From NCBI GenBank assembly GCA_029934165.1, contig JAOZMU010000034.1, positions 1-14,144 on the forward strand: a stretch of DNA of 14,144 nucleotides. The letters run 5' to 3'. The position numbers were made by a program, and so were the translations under genes. The notes beneath the pieces are model-generated. The model did no database searches, was not told the DNA's origin, and saw only the letters and a program-made list of their open reading frames with translations. The DNA comes from Bacteroidales bacterium. Its GTDB lineage: Bacteria > Bacteroidota > Bacteroidia > Bacteroidales > JAOZMU01. Below, one piece after another: positions 7,217 to 14,144 of the stretch (positions within the stretch are counted from its first letter, which is position 1; each line of letters opens with the position of its first letter).

Positions 7217-7936
7217 ATGTCAGATGAAAATACTGCGATAGAAGTTATTGAAGTTGCAAAAGAAGAGGTAAATCCAGAAATTGCAAAAAAAATATCGCGT
7301 TCAAACATTCCTAGTAGCGATATTGATTTAGTTGCTTTAGCTCATAATGTTGCCGAAACATGGAAAGAAAGAGGCTTAACCTTGGATTGGTTAAGTGCTG
7401 ATGATTTTATTATCATAATCACTAATTTTGAGAACTCAATAGATCAAAAAATAAGTGTAAGTGCCAATCGTAATCCTATAACTGCACGATTGCGAGAATT
7501 AAATGCCGAAATAGATAAAAAAATTGAACAAGTTAAGTACTACCTTGCAGAAAAATATGATAGCAGACGTGATGCCGTAGCCCACTATGCAAAATTTGGT
7601 ATTTCTAAACAGCGGTCGAGCTATAAATTACCTTATGACCAAGAATCCAGGCTGAAAGCCTTGAAACAACTCATAGATGCTTTAGAAAAAGAAAGCTTTA
7701 CCGAGAAAACATTCGGAACTATTTTTTGGACAAAAATATATACAGAATATAAGGAATTAATAGAAAGTGTAACAAATAATATCAGTAATGCTTCCAGCCA
7801 TGTCGGAATAAAAAAAGAAATGCGAAAGCAGATTAAGAAAACCCTTAATTCGCTTATCCATCTCATCAAAGCGAACTATCCAACAAGTTTTAAAACGGAA
7901 TTAAGGGTTTGGGGCTTTCAGAAAGAAAAATATTAA
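7217..7936 (+). CDS. Uncharacterised helical cytoplasmic protein, 239 residues
   Basis: I cannot assign a named family or function. The protein is rich in Lys, Glu, Ile and Leu and looks mainly alpha-helical. It has no signal peptide, membrane segment or recognisable catalytic motif. A helix-forming region at about 85-112 (ITARLRELNAEIDKKIEQVK) may be a coiled coil. The C-terminal part runs KKTLNSLIHLIKANYP and ends TELRVWGFQKEKY. The combination of a central ITxxLxxLxxEIDxxI helix and a YP..FKTELR.WGFQKEKY end gives the impression of a recurring Bacteroidetes family of unknown function, but this is recollection rather than a search result. It stands alone, with an AT-rich gene-free stretch on its left and a 291-bp gap on its right, and has its own promoter match. 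Codon use looks like that of its neighbours. Confidence 0.8.
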   Translation: MSDENTAIEVIEVAKEEVNPEIAKKISRSNIPSSDIDLVALAHNVAETWKERGLTLDWLSADDFIIIITNFENSIDQKISVSANRNPITARLRELNAEIDKKIEQVKYYLAEKYDSRRDAVAHYAKFGISKQRSSYKLPYDQESRLKALKQLIDALEKESFTEKTFGTIFWTKIYTEYKELIESVTNNISNASSHVGIKKEMRKQIKKTLNSLIHLIKANYPTSFKTELRVWGFQKEKY

Positions 7937-7961
7937 TAATAATATTGTTAATAAGAAAACA

Positions 7962-7991
7962 GCCATATTATATTATTGGGCTATTTTATAG
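7962..7991 (+). terminator. Weak hairpin after the 7217 gene
   Basis: AGCC and GGCT arms (about 7962-7983) enclose an AT-rich loop and are followed by ATTTTAT, roughly 25 nt after the stop codon of the 7217 gene. The paired stem is only about 4 bp, so this is a tentative terminator. The rest of the gap to 8227 shows no gene. Confidence 0.25.
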
Positions 7992-8227
7992 TCAGTAATT
8001 GAATTGTTTATAGCTAAGTGTTTTTTTCTATATATTATTTTTCAAAATAGTATCCAATTTTGTAACCATACGAAATCTAATACTCATTATAGACATCTAA
8101 ATTACTATAAATTATTATTTCATAGATATTTTATTTTGTCATAATTTATTCATTTATGGATTAATTATTGAGATGACAGAAATGATAATCGAACTTCTAT
8201 TTTTTATATAAATCTTAAATAAACTCA

Positions 8228-9982
8228 ATGAAGCAAATACTATTTTCACTTTTAATTTTAGTCATGTTAACATCAGCTTGTCAAACAGAGCAAAAAAGAA
8301 AAGAATTTGTAACAATTAAAATATTTACAACAACAGATGTTCACGGAGCCATTTTTCCTTATGACTTTATAAAAGACAGAGAAGTAATGGGGTCTTTAGC
8401 GCAAGTAAGCAATTATGTGAATGCAGTACGAGCTGATACTACTTGCGAGGTTGTCCTACTTGATAATGGTGATATTCTTCAAGGACAACCAGTTGTTTAT
8501 TACTATAACTTTGAGGATACTTCTAAAGCACACATTCTTAGCAGAGTTATGCAATATATGGAATATGATGCCGGTACTGTTGGAAACCATGACATAGAGG
8601 CAGGACATTCAGTTTATGACAGACTAAATCGTGAATTTTCATTTCCTTGGTTGGCAGCAAATGCACGTATTACAGGTAGCAAGGAAACATATTTTAAACC
8701 TTACACAATCATTGAGCGAAGTGGAGTGAAGATAGCCGTAATAGGTTTGATAACTCCTGCGATACCAAAGTGGCTACCAGAAAATATTTGGGAAGGAATG
8801 GAGTTTGATGATATGATTGAATCTGCACGGTTTTGGATAAAGACTGTAAAAGAAAAAGAAAATCCGGAAATTATTGTCGGTCTGGCACACTCTGGAGTAG
8901 ATTTTACTTATTCAAACCAACAAGAAGATACACCAAAAAATGAAAATGCATCGTTACTTGTGGCAAAAAATGTTTCTGGCTTCGATGTAATTTTTGCAGG
9001 ACACGACCATAAAGTTTTCGATACCATTGTTAAAAATCCAAACGGAGAAAATGTATTTATTATAGATGCAAATTGTTATGGAAAAATGCTTGGCGAACTG
9101 TCTGTTGAACTTACTTTAAATAAAAAAACAAATGAATATGATAAAGAAGTCATGTCGCGTCTTGTAGATATGAGGAAAATAGAACCAGATTCAATTTTTA
9201 TGTCAATCTTTGAAGATGACTTTAAGGTAGTTAAAAAGTATGTTTCTGGTTCGGTCGGACGACTGACAGAGCCAATTTCAAGTCGTGAATCGTTGTTCGG
9301 TAATTCGGCATTTGCAGATTTAATTCATCGCATCCAACTCGACTTAACACAAGCAGATATTTCCTTTACTGCTCCACTATCTTTTAGCTCCACTATTGAT
9401 TATGGGAATATTTATGTAAGAGATATGTTTAAGCTCTATAGATTTGAGAATCTATTATATACTATGGAATTAACGGGAAAAGAAATTGATGATTTTCTTG
9501 AATTTTCTTATGCCGGTTGGTTTAATACAATGAAAGATAAAAACGACAATCTACTAAAATTTAAAATCTCTAATAGAGGTAAGAAAAAACTTGCAGGACA
9601 ATTTTATAATTTTTCTTCCGCAGCAGGAATTATTTATGAAGTTGATGTTTCGAAAACCGAAAGCAATCGTGTAACTATAATTTCTATGGCAGATGGCACA
9701 GCATTTGATATGAAAACCAAATATAAAGTTGCAATAAACTCCTATCGTGGAAACGGCGGAGGTGGACACCTTATAGAAGGCGCGAAAATTTCTAAGGAAG
9801 AACTTAAAAGCAGAATTCTTCATTCAACAGAAAAAGATTTACGTTTCTATATGATGAATTGGCTAAAGGAACAAAAGGTTATTAAACCAGAAAAATATGG
9901 AAATTGGAAAGTCATTCCAGAAGATTGGGTTAAAACCGCTACACAGACTGATTATGAAATATTATTTGGCAGTCGAAAATAG
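8228..9982 (+). CDS. Lipoprotein 5'-nucleotidase / 2',3'-cyclic phosphodiesterase (UshA-like)
   Basis: A 584-residue envelope enzyme that likely removes phosphate from extracellular or periplasmic nucleotides so that nucleosides and phosphate can be taken up. The leader ends with the lipobox TSAC (Cys18). The N-terminal calcineurin-like metallophosphatase domain shows the two-metal ligands in order: DVH (Asp37, His39), NGD (Asp82), GNHD (Asn120, His121), a lone His221 in GLAHSG, and GHDH at 258-261. The C-terminal 5'-nucleotidase substrate domain starts near residue 335 (SVGRLTEPISSRESLFGNSAFADL) and contains the FENLLYTMELTG and YRGNGGGGHL segments typical of the family. All metal ligands are intact, so activity is expected. 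Whether it prefers 5'-NMPs, cyclic nucleotides or another phosphoester cannot be told. It is the first of three same-strand lipoprotein genes. Confidence 0.92.
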   Translation: MKQILFSLLILVMLTSACQTEQKRKEFVTIKIFTTTDVHGAIFPYDFIKDREVMGSLAQVSNYVNAVRADTTCEVVLLDNGDILQGQPVVYYYNFEDTSKAHILSRVMQYMEYDAGTVGNHDIEAGHSVYDRLNREFSFPWLAANARITGSKETYFKPYTIIERSGVKIAVIGLITPAIPKWLPENIWEGMEFDDMIESARFWIKTVKEKENPEIIVGLAHSGVDFTYSNQQEDTPKNENASLLVAKNVSGFDVIFAGHDHKVFDTIVKNPNGENVFIIDANCYGKMLGELSVELTLNKKTNEYDKEVMSRLVDMRKIEPDSIFMSIFEDDFKVVKKYVSGSVGRLTEPISSRESLFGNSAFADLIHRIQLDLTQADISFTAPLSFSSTIDYGNIYVRDMFKLYRFENLLYTMELTGKEIDDFLEFSYAGWFNTMKDKNDNLLKFKISNRGKKKLAGQFYNFSSAAGIIYEVDVSKTESNRVTIISMADGTAFDMKTKYKVAINSYRGNGGGGHLIEGAKISKEELKSRILHSTEKDLRFYMMNWLKEQKVIKPEKYGNWKVIPEDWVKTATQTDYEILFGSRK

Positions 9983-10137
9983 AACTATATATAATTAAGA
10001 ATTTAACAACAAATTGGTTTTCAAGTTGTATTGTTTTAAGTTTATGAATAGGAGTATAATAGTTGAGAACTCTTTTTATAAAAATTAGCTCTTTGTACTT
10101 GATGCAATGATAATTTAAAATAAATAAATTCAAAAAA

Positions 10138-11415
10138 ATGACAGCAAAAATAATAAAAACGAGTTTTATCATGCTATTTTCATTTTTCATTTTTTCTTCT
10201 TGTAGTGATGATGAAGTCGAGGTAAGCGATAACTATAAAATCAATGCTTACATAAAACGTATCATGAAAGACGAAGCATGGTATTTGTGGTATGAGCAAG
10301 TTCCTGAAATTGACCCTAATACATATTGGAATCCATCTGATTATTTATATGCGATGATAAACAAAGAAATTGACAAATGGAGTTATGTTACCTCTAAGGC
10401 TGCTTATGAACTACATTATGTTGCCGGTGAATATATTGGACATGGTTTCGGACGAAAATGGGACGAAGAGGGTAGGCTGCGAGTTTCTTTTGTGTACGAA
10501 GGTTCACCAATGGCTTTAGCTGGTGTTTCGCGTGGTTGGAAAATATTAGAAATTAACAACAAATCTGTTTATCAGATTACAAACTATAATCTTTGGGGTA
10601 GTATTTTTGGAGCAAACGAAGCAGGTACGACAAATCACTTTAAGATGGAAAATCTTGCTGGAGAAATCATTGAATTCGAAGTACAAAAAGCAGTAGTTGA
10701 GGAAAAGTCAGTTCTTTATAGCCAAGTAATTGATTTGAATGCAAAGAAAGTTGGACACATCGTCCTAAAAACTTTCATAGAGCCGACTATTGCTGAATTA
10801 GACGCTACTTTTGCTACATTTGCAGCCGAAGGTGTTACTGATATAATTCTTGATTTACGATATAATGGTGGTGGACGTGTGGACGTTGCTCAACATCTTG
10901 CGGGTCTGATTGCGAGAAATCAATCTGGTAATTTGTTAGCAAAATTGCAACTCAATGAAACTAAAACTGACAATAATCAAGAAGTTCTTATAGAAACAGT
11001 TGCAAATAGTATCTCTGCCGAAAAACTTGTCGTCCTTGCATCGAAGGGAACAGCCTCGGCAAGCGAACTAATTATCAATGGATTGAAACCATATATTGAT
11101 GTGAAAATTGTTGGAGACGACACGTATGGAAAGCCAGTAGGGATGTATAGTTTCGAGTATATAGAGACTATGATTGTGCCAATTTGTTTTAGGTTTATTA
11201 ATGCCGATGGCGATACCGATTTTTTCGATGGAATTTCCGCTAATGCGTATGTAATAGACGATGTTAGTAAGCAATTCTCGGATATTACGGAGGCATGTTT
11301 GGCGGAGGCATTATTTTACATTGAGAATGGTACTTTTTCTGGAGTTTCAAAAAAAACAACTGCCAGACCAGTCAAATATGCGCGAGGTTTGGAAGAGGAG
11401 ATAGGAGCAAATTAG
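10138..11415 (+). CDS. S41-family C-terminal processing peptidase, lipoprotein
   Basis: A 425-residue serine protease of the tail-specific (CtpA/Tsp) family. The leader MTAKIIKTSFIMLFSFFIFS is followed by SCSDD, giving lipid attachment at Cys22. Residues about 35-85 form the N-terminal helical S41 domain common in Bacteroidetes (DEAWYLWYEQVPEIDP). A PDZ-like domain follows at about 95-185 (VYEGSPMALAGVSRGWKILEINNKSV). The catalytic core (about 200-395) contains DIILDLRYNGGGRV, then GTASASE with nucleophile Ser307, and TYGKPVG with general base Lys332. The 25-residue Ser-Lys spacing matches classic S41 peptidases, so the enzyme should be active. It probably trims or degrades envelope proteins; its substrate is unknown. 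It follows the nucleotidase gene by 155 bp and precedes the LolA-like gene by 63 bp. Confidence 0.92.
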   Translation: MTAKIIKTSFIMLFSFFIFSSCSDDEVEVSDNYKINAYIKRIMKDEAWYLWYEQVPEIDPNTYWNPSDYLYAMINKEIDKWSYVTSKAAYELHYVAGEYIGHGFGRKWDEEGRLRVSFVYEGSPMALAGVSRGWKILEINNKSVYQITNYNLWGSIFGANEAGTTNHFKMENLAGEIIEFEVQKAVVEEKSVLYSQVIDLNAKKVGHIVLKTFIEPTIAELDATFATFAAEGVTDIILDLRYNGGGRVDVAQHLAGLIARNQSGNLLAKLQLNETKTDNNQEVLIETVANSISAEKLVVLASKGTASASELIINGLKPYIDVKIVGDDTYGKPVGMYSFEYIETMIVPICFRFINADGDTDFFDGISANAYVIDDVSKQFSDITEACLAEALFYIENGTFSGVSKKTTARPVKYARGLEEEIGAN

Positions 11416-11478
11416 CGATGTTTGATATTTTAATATAAGTATATTTAGTCATTTTAAGTAATTACAAAAAGCAAAATT

Positions 11479-12201
11479 ATGAAGTATTTATCAATTTTTT
11501 TAGTGTCTCTTTTTATGTATTCTTGTGGGACAAATTGCGACAAAACAACAACAGAAAACGCTGATACTGTTGTAAATGAAACGGAATTATCGGTAAAAGA
11601 TATTTGGAAAAATTATCTTTCGGCGATTGACAAAGATGGAAAGCTGAAAGAAATAAAAACGTACAGAGAGGTTTCTGTTACCAATTCGCCGGAAGGAACT
11701 GTTACAACAACTACGGAGGTAAAACGCCCAGATAAAATGGTGCAAACGATTGTTTTTTCTGATGCTACTACAAAATGTGTTATGAATGGAAAAATGGGTT
11801 CTTTCGAGACTGTTGAAGGAATAATTAGTATGAAAGATGCTGATTTTCTGCGCTTTAGAGGCAAATTAGAAATTATCCCAGAATTTTATTTGGAAAAAAA
11901 TGGTTATGAGTTAAAACTGCTTGGAAAGGAAAAAATTGGCGAGAAAGAGTTTTATAAAATTCGTGCCTTTCAGCCTACTGAGCAAAATGAGCTTATTTAT
12001 TTTATTGATACTCAAAATTATACCTTGGCAAAAATGTCTGTCAATATTAATACGCTTATTATTAAGGAATATTGCGATGTCGAAGGTATTAAGCTTGTGA
12101 AAAAGAGTGAATTAAAGCATGACACAGAAGCTGTAATAACAGAATTTTCGTATGAGTTTAACATCGAATTAGACGATGCTATTTTCACTGTCAAGGAGTA
12201 A
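11479..12201 (+). CDS. LolA-like lipoprotein of unknown function
   Basis: A 240-residue putative lipoprotein with leader MKYLSIFLVSLFMYSC (lipid Cys16) and a Thr/Asn-rich spacer. The mature part begins with SVKDIWKNYLSAIDKDGKLKEIKTYREVSV, closely resembling the start of Bacteroidetes outer-membrane lipoprotein-sorting (LolA-like) domains, in which a helix is followed by ...GGKEALKKIKTY.... The rest alternates beta strands (VKRPDKMVQTIVF, KCVMNGKMGSF, FYKIRAFQPTEQNELIYFID), fitting the half-barrel fold of LolA/LolB-type proteins that bind lipid acyl chains. The fold assignment is inferred from pattern and may be wrong. True LolA is soluble, not lipidated, so a lipid-binding or modified-lipoprotein role is only a guess. 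It is the last gene before a strong terminator. Confidence 0.75.
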   Translation: MKYLSIFLVSLFMYSCGTNCDKTTTENADTVVNETELSVKDIWKNYLSAIDKDGKLKEIKTYREVSVTNSPEGTVTTTTEVKRPDKMVQTIVFSDATTKCVMNGKMGSFETVEGIISMKDADFLRFRGKLEIIPEFYLEKNGYELKLLGKEKIGEKEFYKIRAFQPTEQNELIYFIDTQNYTLAKMSVNINTLIIKEYCDVEGIKLVKKSELKHDTEAVITEFSYEFNIELDDAIFTVKE

Positions 12202-12209
12202 TGTTTTGT

Positions 12210-12273
12210 CAACAGGCTGATAACTAATAGATTCGTGTTGAATGTTTTGTTTTCAGCCTGTTGTTAATTTTTT
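12210..12273 (+). terminator. Intrinsic terminator after the LolA-like gene
   Basis: An exact 11-bp stem, CAACAGGCTGA (12210-12220) and TCAGCCTGTTG (12253-12263), encloses a 32-nt loop and is followed by TTAATTTTTT. The stem begins 9 nt after the TAA of the plus-strand gene. The opposite strand lacks a good T run, so the signal chiefly stops plus-strand transcription before it runs into the convergent yicC. Confidence 0.8.
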
Positions 12274-12303
12274 AGGTTAGCGCATTTATTTCGCCAAGAC
12301 AAT

Positions 12304-13185
12304 TTATAAAATGTTAAGTAATTGTTCTTTGATTTTTTCCAACTCGTCTTTCATTTGAACAACAATTCGCTGAATACCAGAATGATTTGCCTTTGAGCCA
12401 ATTGTATTAATCTCTCTTCCAAATTCTTGCGAAACAAAACCTAGCTTTTTTCCGACAGGACGTTCTTCAATCACCACCTCTCGGAAGAATTTTATATGAT
12501 TATGCAAACGAACTTTTTCTTCCGTAATATCCAGTTTTTCAAGGTAATATATTAATTCTTGTTCAAAGCGATTTTCGTCAATCTCTTTTGTTGCTAAATT
12601 ATACTTTTGCAAACCTTCCCGTAATCGTTTAGTAAACAGTTCAATACGTTCTGCTTCAAACTTAGGGATTTCATTTTGCAATTGTTCAATTTTAAGAACA
12701 CGCTCCAAAATATCATCAGAAAGAGCTTTACCCTCCTGTTTCCTGAAATTTTGCAAATCGACAACAGCTATATTAAGAGCTTTGAAGAATGTATCCCACT
12801 CTGAATCAGTGAGTTCAACTTTTGACGTAGTAAGCACATCGGGCAATTTCATAATCGTTGCAAGAATATCTGTGTTACCACTATCAATATTCAAATCCCT
12901 CGCAATAGGCTCAAGTTGGCGGTAATATTCCTTTACAATTGAGTCGGAAATTTGAACATTATTGTTTATTGCATTATCATTTGTACGAACTGAAATGTCA
13001 ATTTTCCCTCTTTCTAAAGCCTTAGAAATCAATTTTTTAATTTCTATTTCTTTATCTCTAAATATTGATGAGATTCTGAGATTTATGTCTGTATTTTTTC
13101 CGTTTAGGCTTTTGATTTCAATTGAATAATTTACATTATTCAGCATAAATTCACTTTTGCCGAAACCTGTCATTGAGTTTATCAT
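12304..13185 (-). CDS. yicC: YicC-family endoribonuclease
   Basis: A 293-residue protein of the YicC/YloC family. E. coli YicC is an endoribonuclease acting on RNA in the cytoplasm. The hallmark N-terminus MINSMTGFGKSEF is present, followed by the YicC N-terminal domain (SIEIKSLNGKNTDINLRIS, with IEIKKLISKALERGKIDISV). The C-terminal DUF1732 domain is present too (about 205-293: EERPVGKKLGFVSQEFGREI, NTIGSKANHSGIQ, VVQMKDELEKIKEQLLNIL). Length and both domains are complete. In many bacteria yicC is followed by guanylate kinase (gmk); here it is instead the last gene on its strand and faces the LolA-like gene. It starts 10 bp after the stop of the upstream chimeric gene, so the two are likely co-transcribed. 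Confidence 0.93.
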   Translation of the reverse strand: MINSMTGFGKSEFMLNNVNYSIEIKSLNGKNTDINLRISSIFRDKEIEIKKLISKALERGKIDISVRTNDNAINNNVQISDSIVKEYYRQLEPIARDLNIDSGNTDILATIMKLPDVLTTSKVELTDSEWDTFFKALNIAVVDLQNFRKQEGKALSDDILERVLKIEQLQNEIPKFEAERIELFTKRLREGLQKYNLATKEIDENRFEQELIYYLEKLDITEEKVRLHNHIKFFREVVIEERPVGKKLGFVSQEFGREINTIGSKANHSGIQRIVVQMKDELEKIKEQLLNIL

Positions 13186-13195
13186 AATTAATTGG

Positions 13196-14144
13196 TTATG
13201 AGTTTTTTGTCTTACTTTTTAAGGTATAAATATTTTCGATAGTTGAAACAATTTCATCGTGTTTTTTGCAAATTTCATCGGCTTGTTTTTTGTTAGACCT
13301 GAACCGTAGCATTGCAAAAGTTTTCACATAAAGTGTTTGTATTCTGAGAGTTACAGTGCCAATAATTGGCGATAATATTAAATGCAAAATACCAAGTAGT
13401 GGACAATTGGTAAAAATAGCAATTGCGAGACTTAAAAGAATGTTCCAAAGTGGAAATAGTATTATTCCGCCCAATGCAAATTTCACAGAGCTATGAAACA
13501 TTTTGTCGCGAATTTTTTTTATCGGCAGCATGATTATTGTTACAGGTATAATATTTGAAACCCAGCCAATTAGAAATATTGGCGACAGAAAAAACAATAA
13601 TAATAGTCGCCAAAAAACTGGAGTGTTTTTTTTATAATCGCGTTCAACAACCCAATTTTTTATACGTAAATTCTCCATCATTTTTTGGTACTTTCTTGCC
13701 TCTGTTGCTAGGTTATCCATATCTTGAGGGTTTTCTTTTTCCAAATATTCTACGGTCGCGATAGTTTTTTTATCTGCCCGAAATTGATTTGAAAGTTTTC
13801 TTTTGTTTAGCTCAAGGTTGTTCAGCATTTTCGAACGAAAAACTTCGCGGAGAATTTCGTAAACATCGTAATATTCTTTACTGCTAATATTTATCATCAG
13901 CGAACTAATTTCGGCACTGATTTTATTACTTAGGGCAATCATCTCTTTTTGCTCATTTTCTTTTCCTGTTTGATGAAGCGATTTAATAAGTCTAGCTTTA
14001 AGGTTATCAAGAATTTTACCAGCATCTAAAATATTGTCATTAATAATAATTTCGTTAAGTAATGTAATTCCTAGCATAGACATAAAAGCACCAGGAATAC
14101 CGTGTCCTGTACAATCAGCAGCAGCAATTATAAATTTATTGTTT
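13196..14144 (-). CDS. Chimeric frame: SpoIIE phosphatase start joined to acyltransferase-like C-terminal region (partial)
   Basis: The frame is open to the right window edge, so the gene is 5'-partial; the internal ATG at 14083 is not its likely start. Upstream of that ATG the visible codons read NNKFIIAAADCTGHGIPGAF, followed by MSMLGITLLNEI and LIKSLHQTGKENEQK. This is the SpoIIE/RsbU-type PP2C serine phosphatase pattern, with its metal-binding Asp in DCTGHG. At about 13940-13963 the protein changes character. Instead of the rest of the phosphatase (the conserved DG and DD motifs), it runs NKISAEISSLMINI, YYDVYEILREVFRSKML, FRADKKTIATVEYLEKENPQ and KYQKMMENLRIKNWVV. Two or three membrane segments follow (about 157-183, 203-224 and 228-248 counted from the 14083 ATG), then a basic tail. 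That second part resembles the C-terminal half of Bacteroidetes PlsC-like lysophospholipid acyltransferases, but no HX4D catalytic motif is present. Neither half looks complete. A deletion fusion, a natural fusion or an assembly join would all give this picture. Confidence 0.75.
   Translation of the reverse strand, partial: NNKFIIAAADCTGHGIPGAFMSMLGITLLNEIIINDNILDAGKILDNLKARLIKSLHQTGKENEQKEMIALSNKISAEISSLMINISSKEYYDVYEILREVFRSKMLNNLELNKRKLSNQFRADKKTIATVEYLEKENPQDMDNLATEARKYQKMMENLRIKNWVVERDYKKNTPVFWRLLLLFFLSPIFLIGWVSNIIPVTIIMLPIKKIRDKMFHSSVKFALGGIILFPLWNILLSLAIAIFTNCPLLGILHLILSPIIGTVTLRIQTLYVKTFAMLRFRSNKKQADEICKKHDEIVSTIENIYTLKSKTKNS

Noticed and set aside
9939..10190. An 83-codon minus-strand open frame with a hydrophobic start between the nucleotidase and the S41 gene
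   Set aside because: It overlaps the 3' end of one convincing gene and the leader of another, is antisense to both, and has no family resemblance. AT-rich DNA produces such frames by chance.
14083..14083. ATG as the true start of the right-edge gene
   Set aside because: The same frame continues upstream to the window edge and spells the conserved phosphatase motif DCTGHGIPGAF, so the gene starts outside the window.
1..14144. CRISPR array, toxin-antitoxin pair, phage or restriction genes
   Set aside because: No regularly spaced repeats, no nuclease, methylase or integrase motifs and no small toxin-antitoxin pair could be identified on either strand.

Overview
The window looks like a low-GC chromosome segment from a member of the Bacteroidota, probably Bacteroidales. 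The clues are Bacteroidetes-style lipoprotein leaders, a S41 peptidase with the N-terminal helical domain usual in that phylum, a VWA protein carrying a carboxypeptidase-regulatory-like domain with an LDEVVV motif, a SpoIIE-type DCTGHGIPGAFMSMLG motif, TTTG/TAnnTTTG promoter elements and no obvious Shine-Dalgarno sequences. No tRNA, rRNA, CRISPR array or intact transposase gene was seen.

Layout. Positions 1-1306 hold threonine synthase (thrC, minus strand) with a likely terminator just downstream. A divergent small gene at 1431-1832 (plus) encodes a protein made of two copies of one ~50-residue domain. Positions 1836-6351 hold three minus-strand genes reading leftward: a VWA (YfbK-like) protein, a membrane-anchored serine hydrolase of the beta-lactamase fold, and a lipoprotein with Ig-like repeats and the start of a PQQ-type propeller. 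The last is broken by an in-frame stop, a frameshifting insertion and a 3' truncation. An almost identical 25/26-bp motif lies in inverted orientation at the two major break points. Next comes an 865-bp, extremely AT-rich gene-free stretch, then an isolated 239-residue protein of unknown function with a good Bacteroidetes-type promoter.

Positions 8228-12201 hold three consecutive plus-strand lipoprotein genes: a 5'-nucleotidase, a S41 peptidase and a LolA-like protein. They end at a strong hairpin terminator. The right end (12304-14144, minus) holds yicC preceded by an unusual chimeric reading frame. That frame starts as a SpoIIE-type serine phosphatase, entering from beyond the window, and ends as the membrane-anchored C-terminal part of a lysophospholipid acyltransferase-like protein.

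Most of the window encodes cell-envelope proteins. I see no convincing new multi-gene system. The best leads are the phosphatase/acyltransferase chimera and the inverted-repeat-bounded broken PQQ lipoprotein locus.
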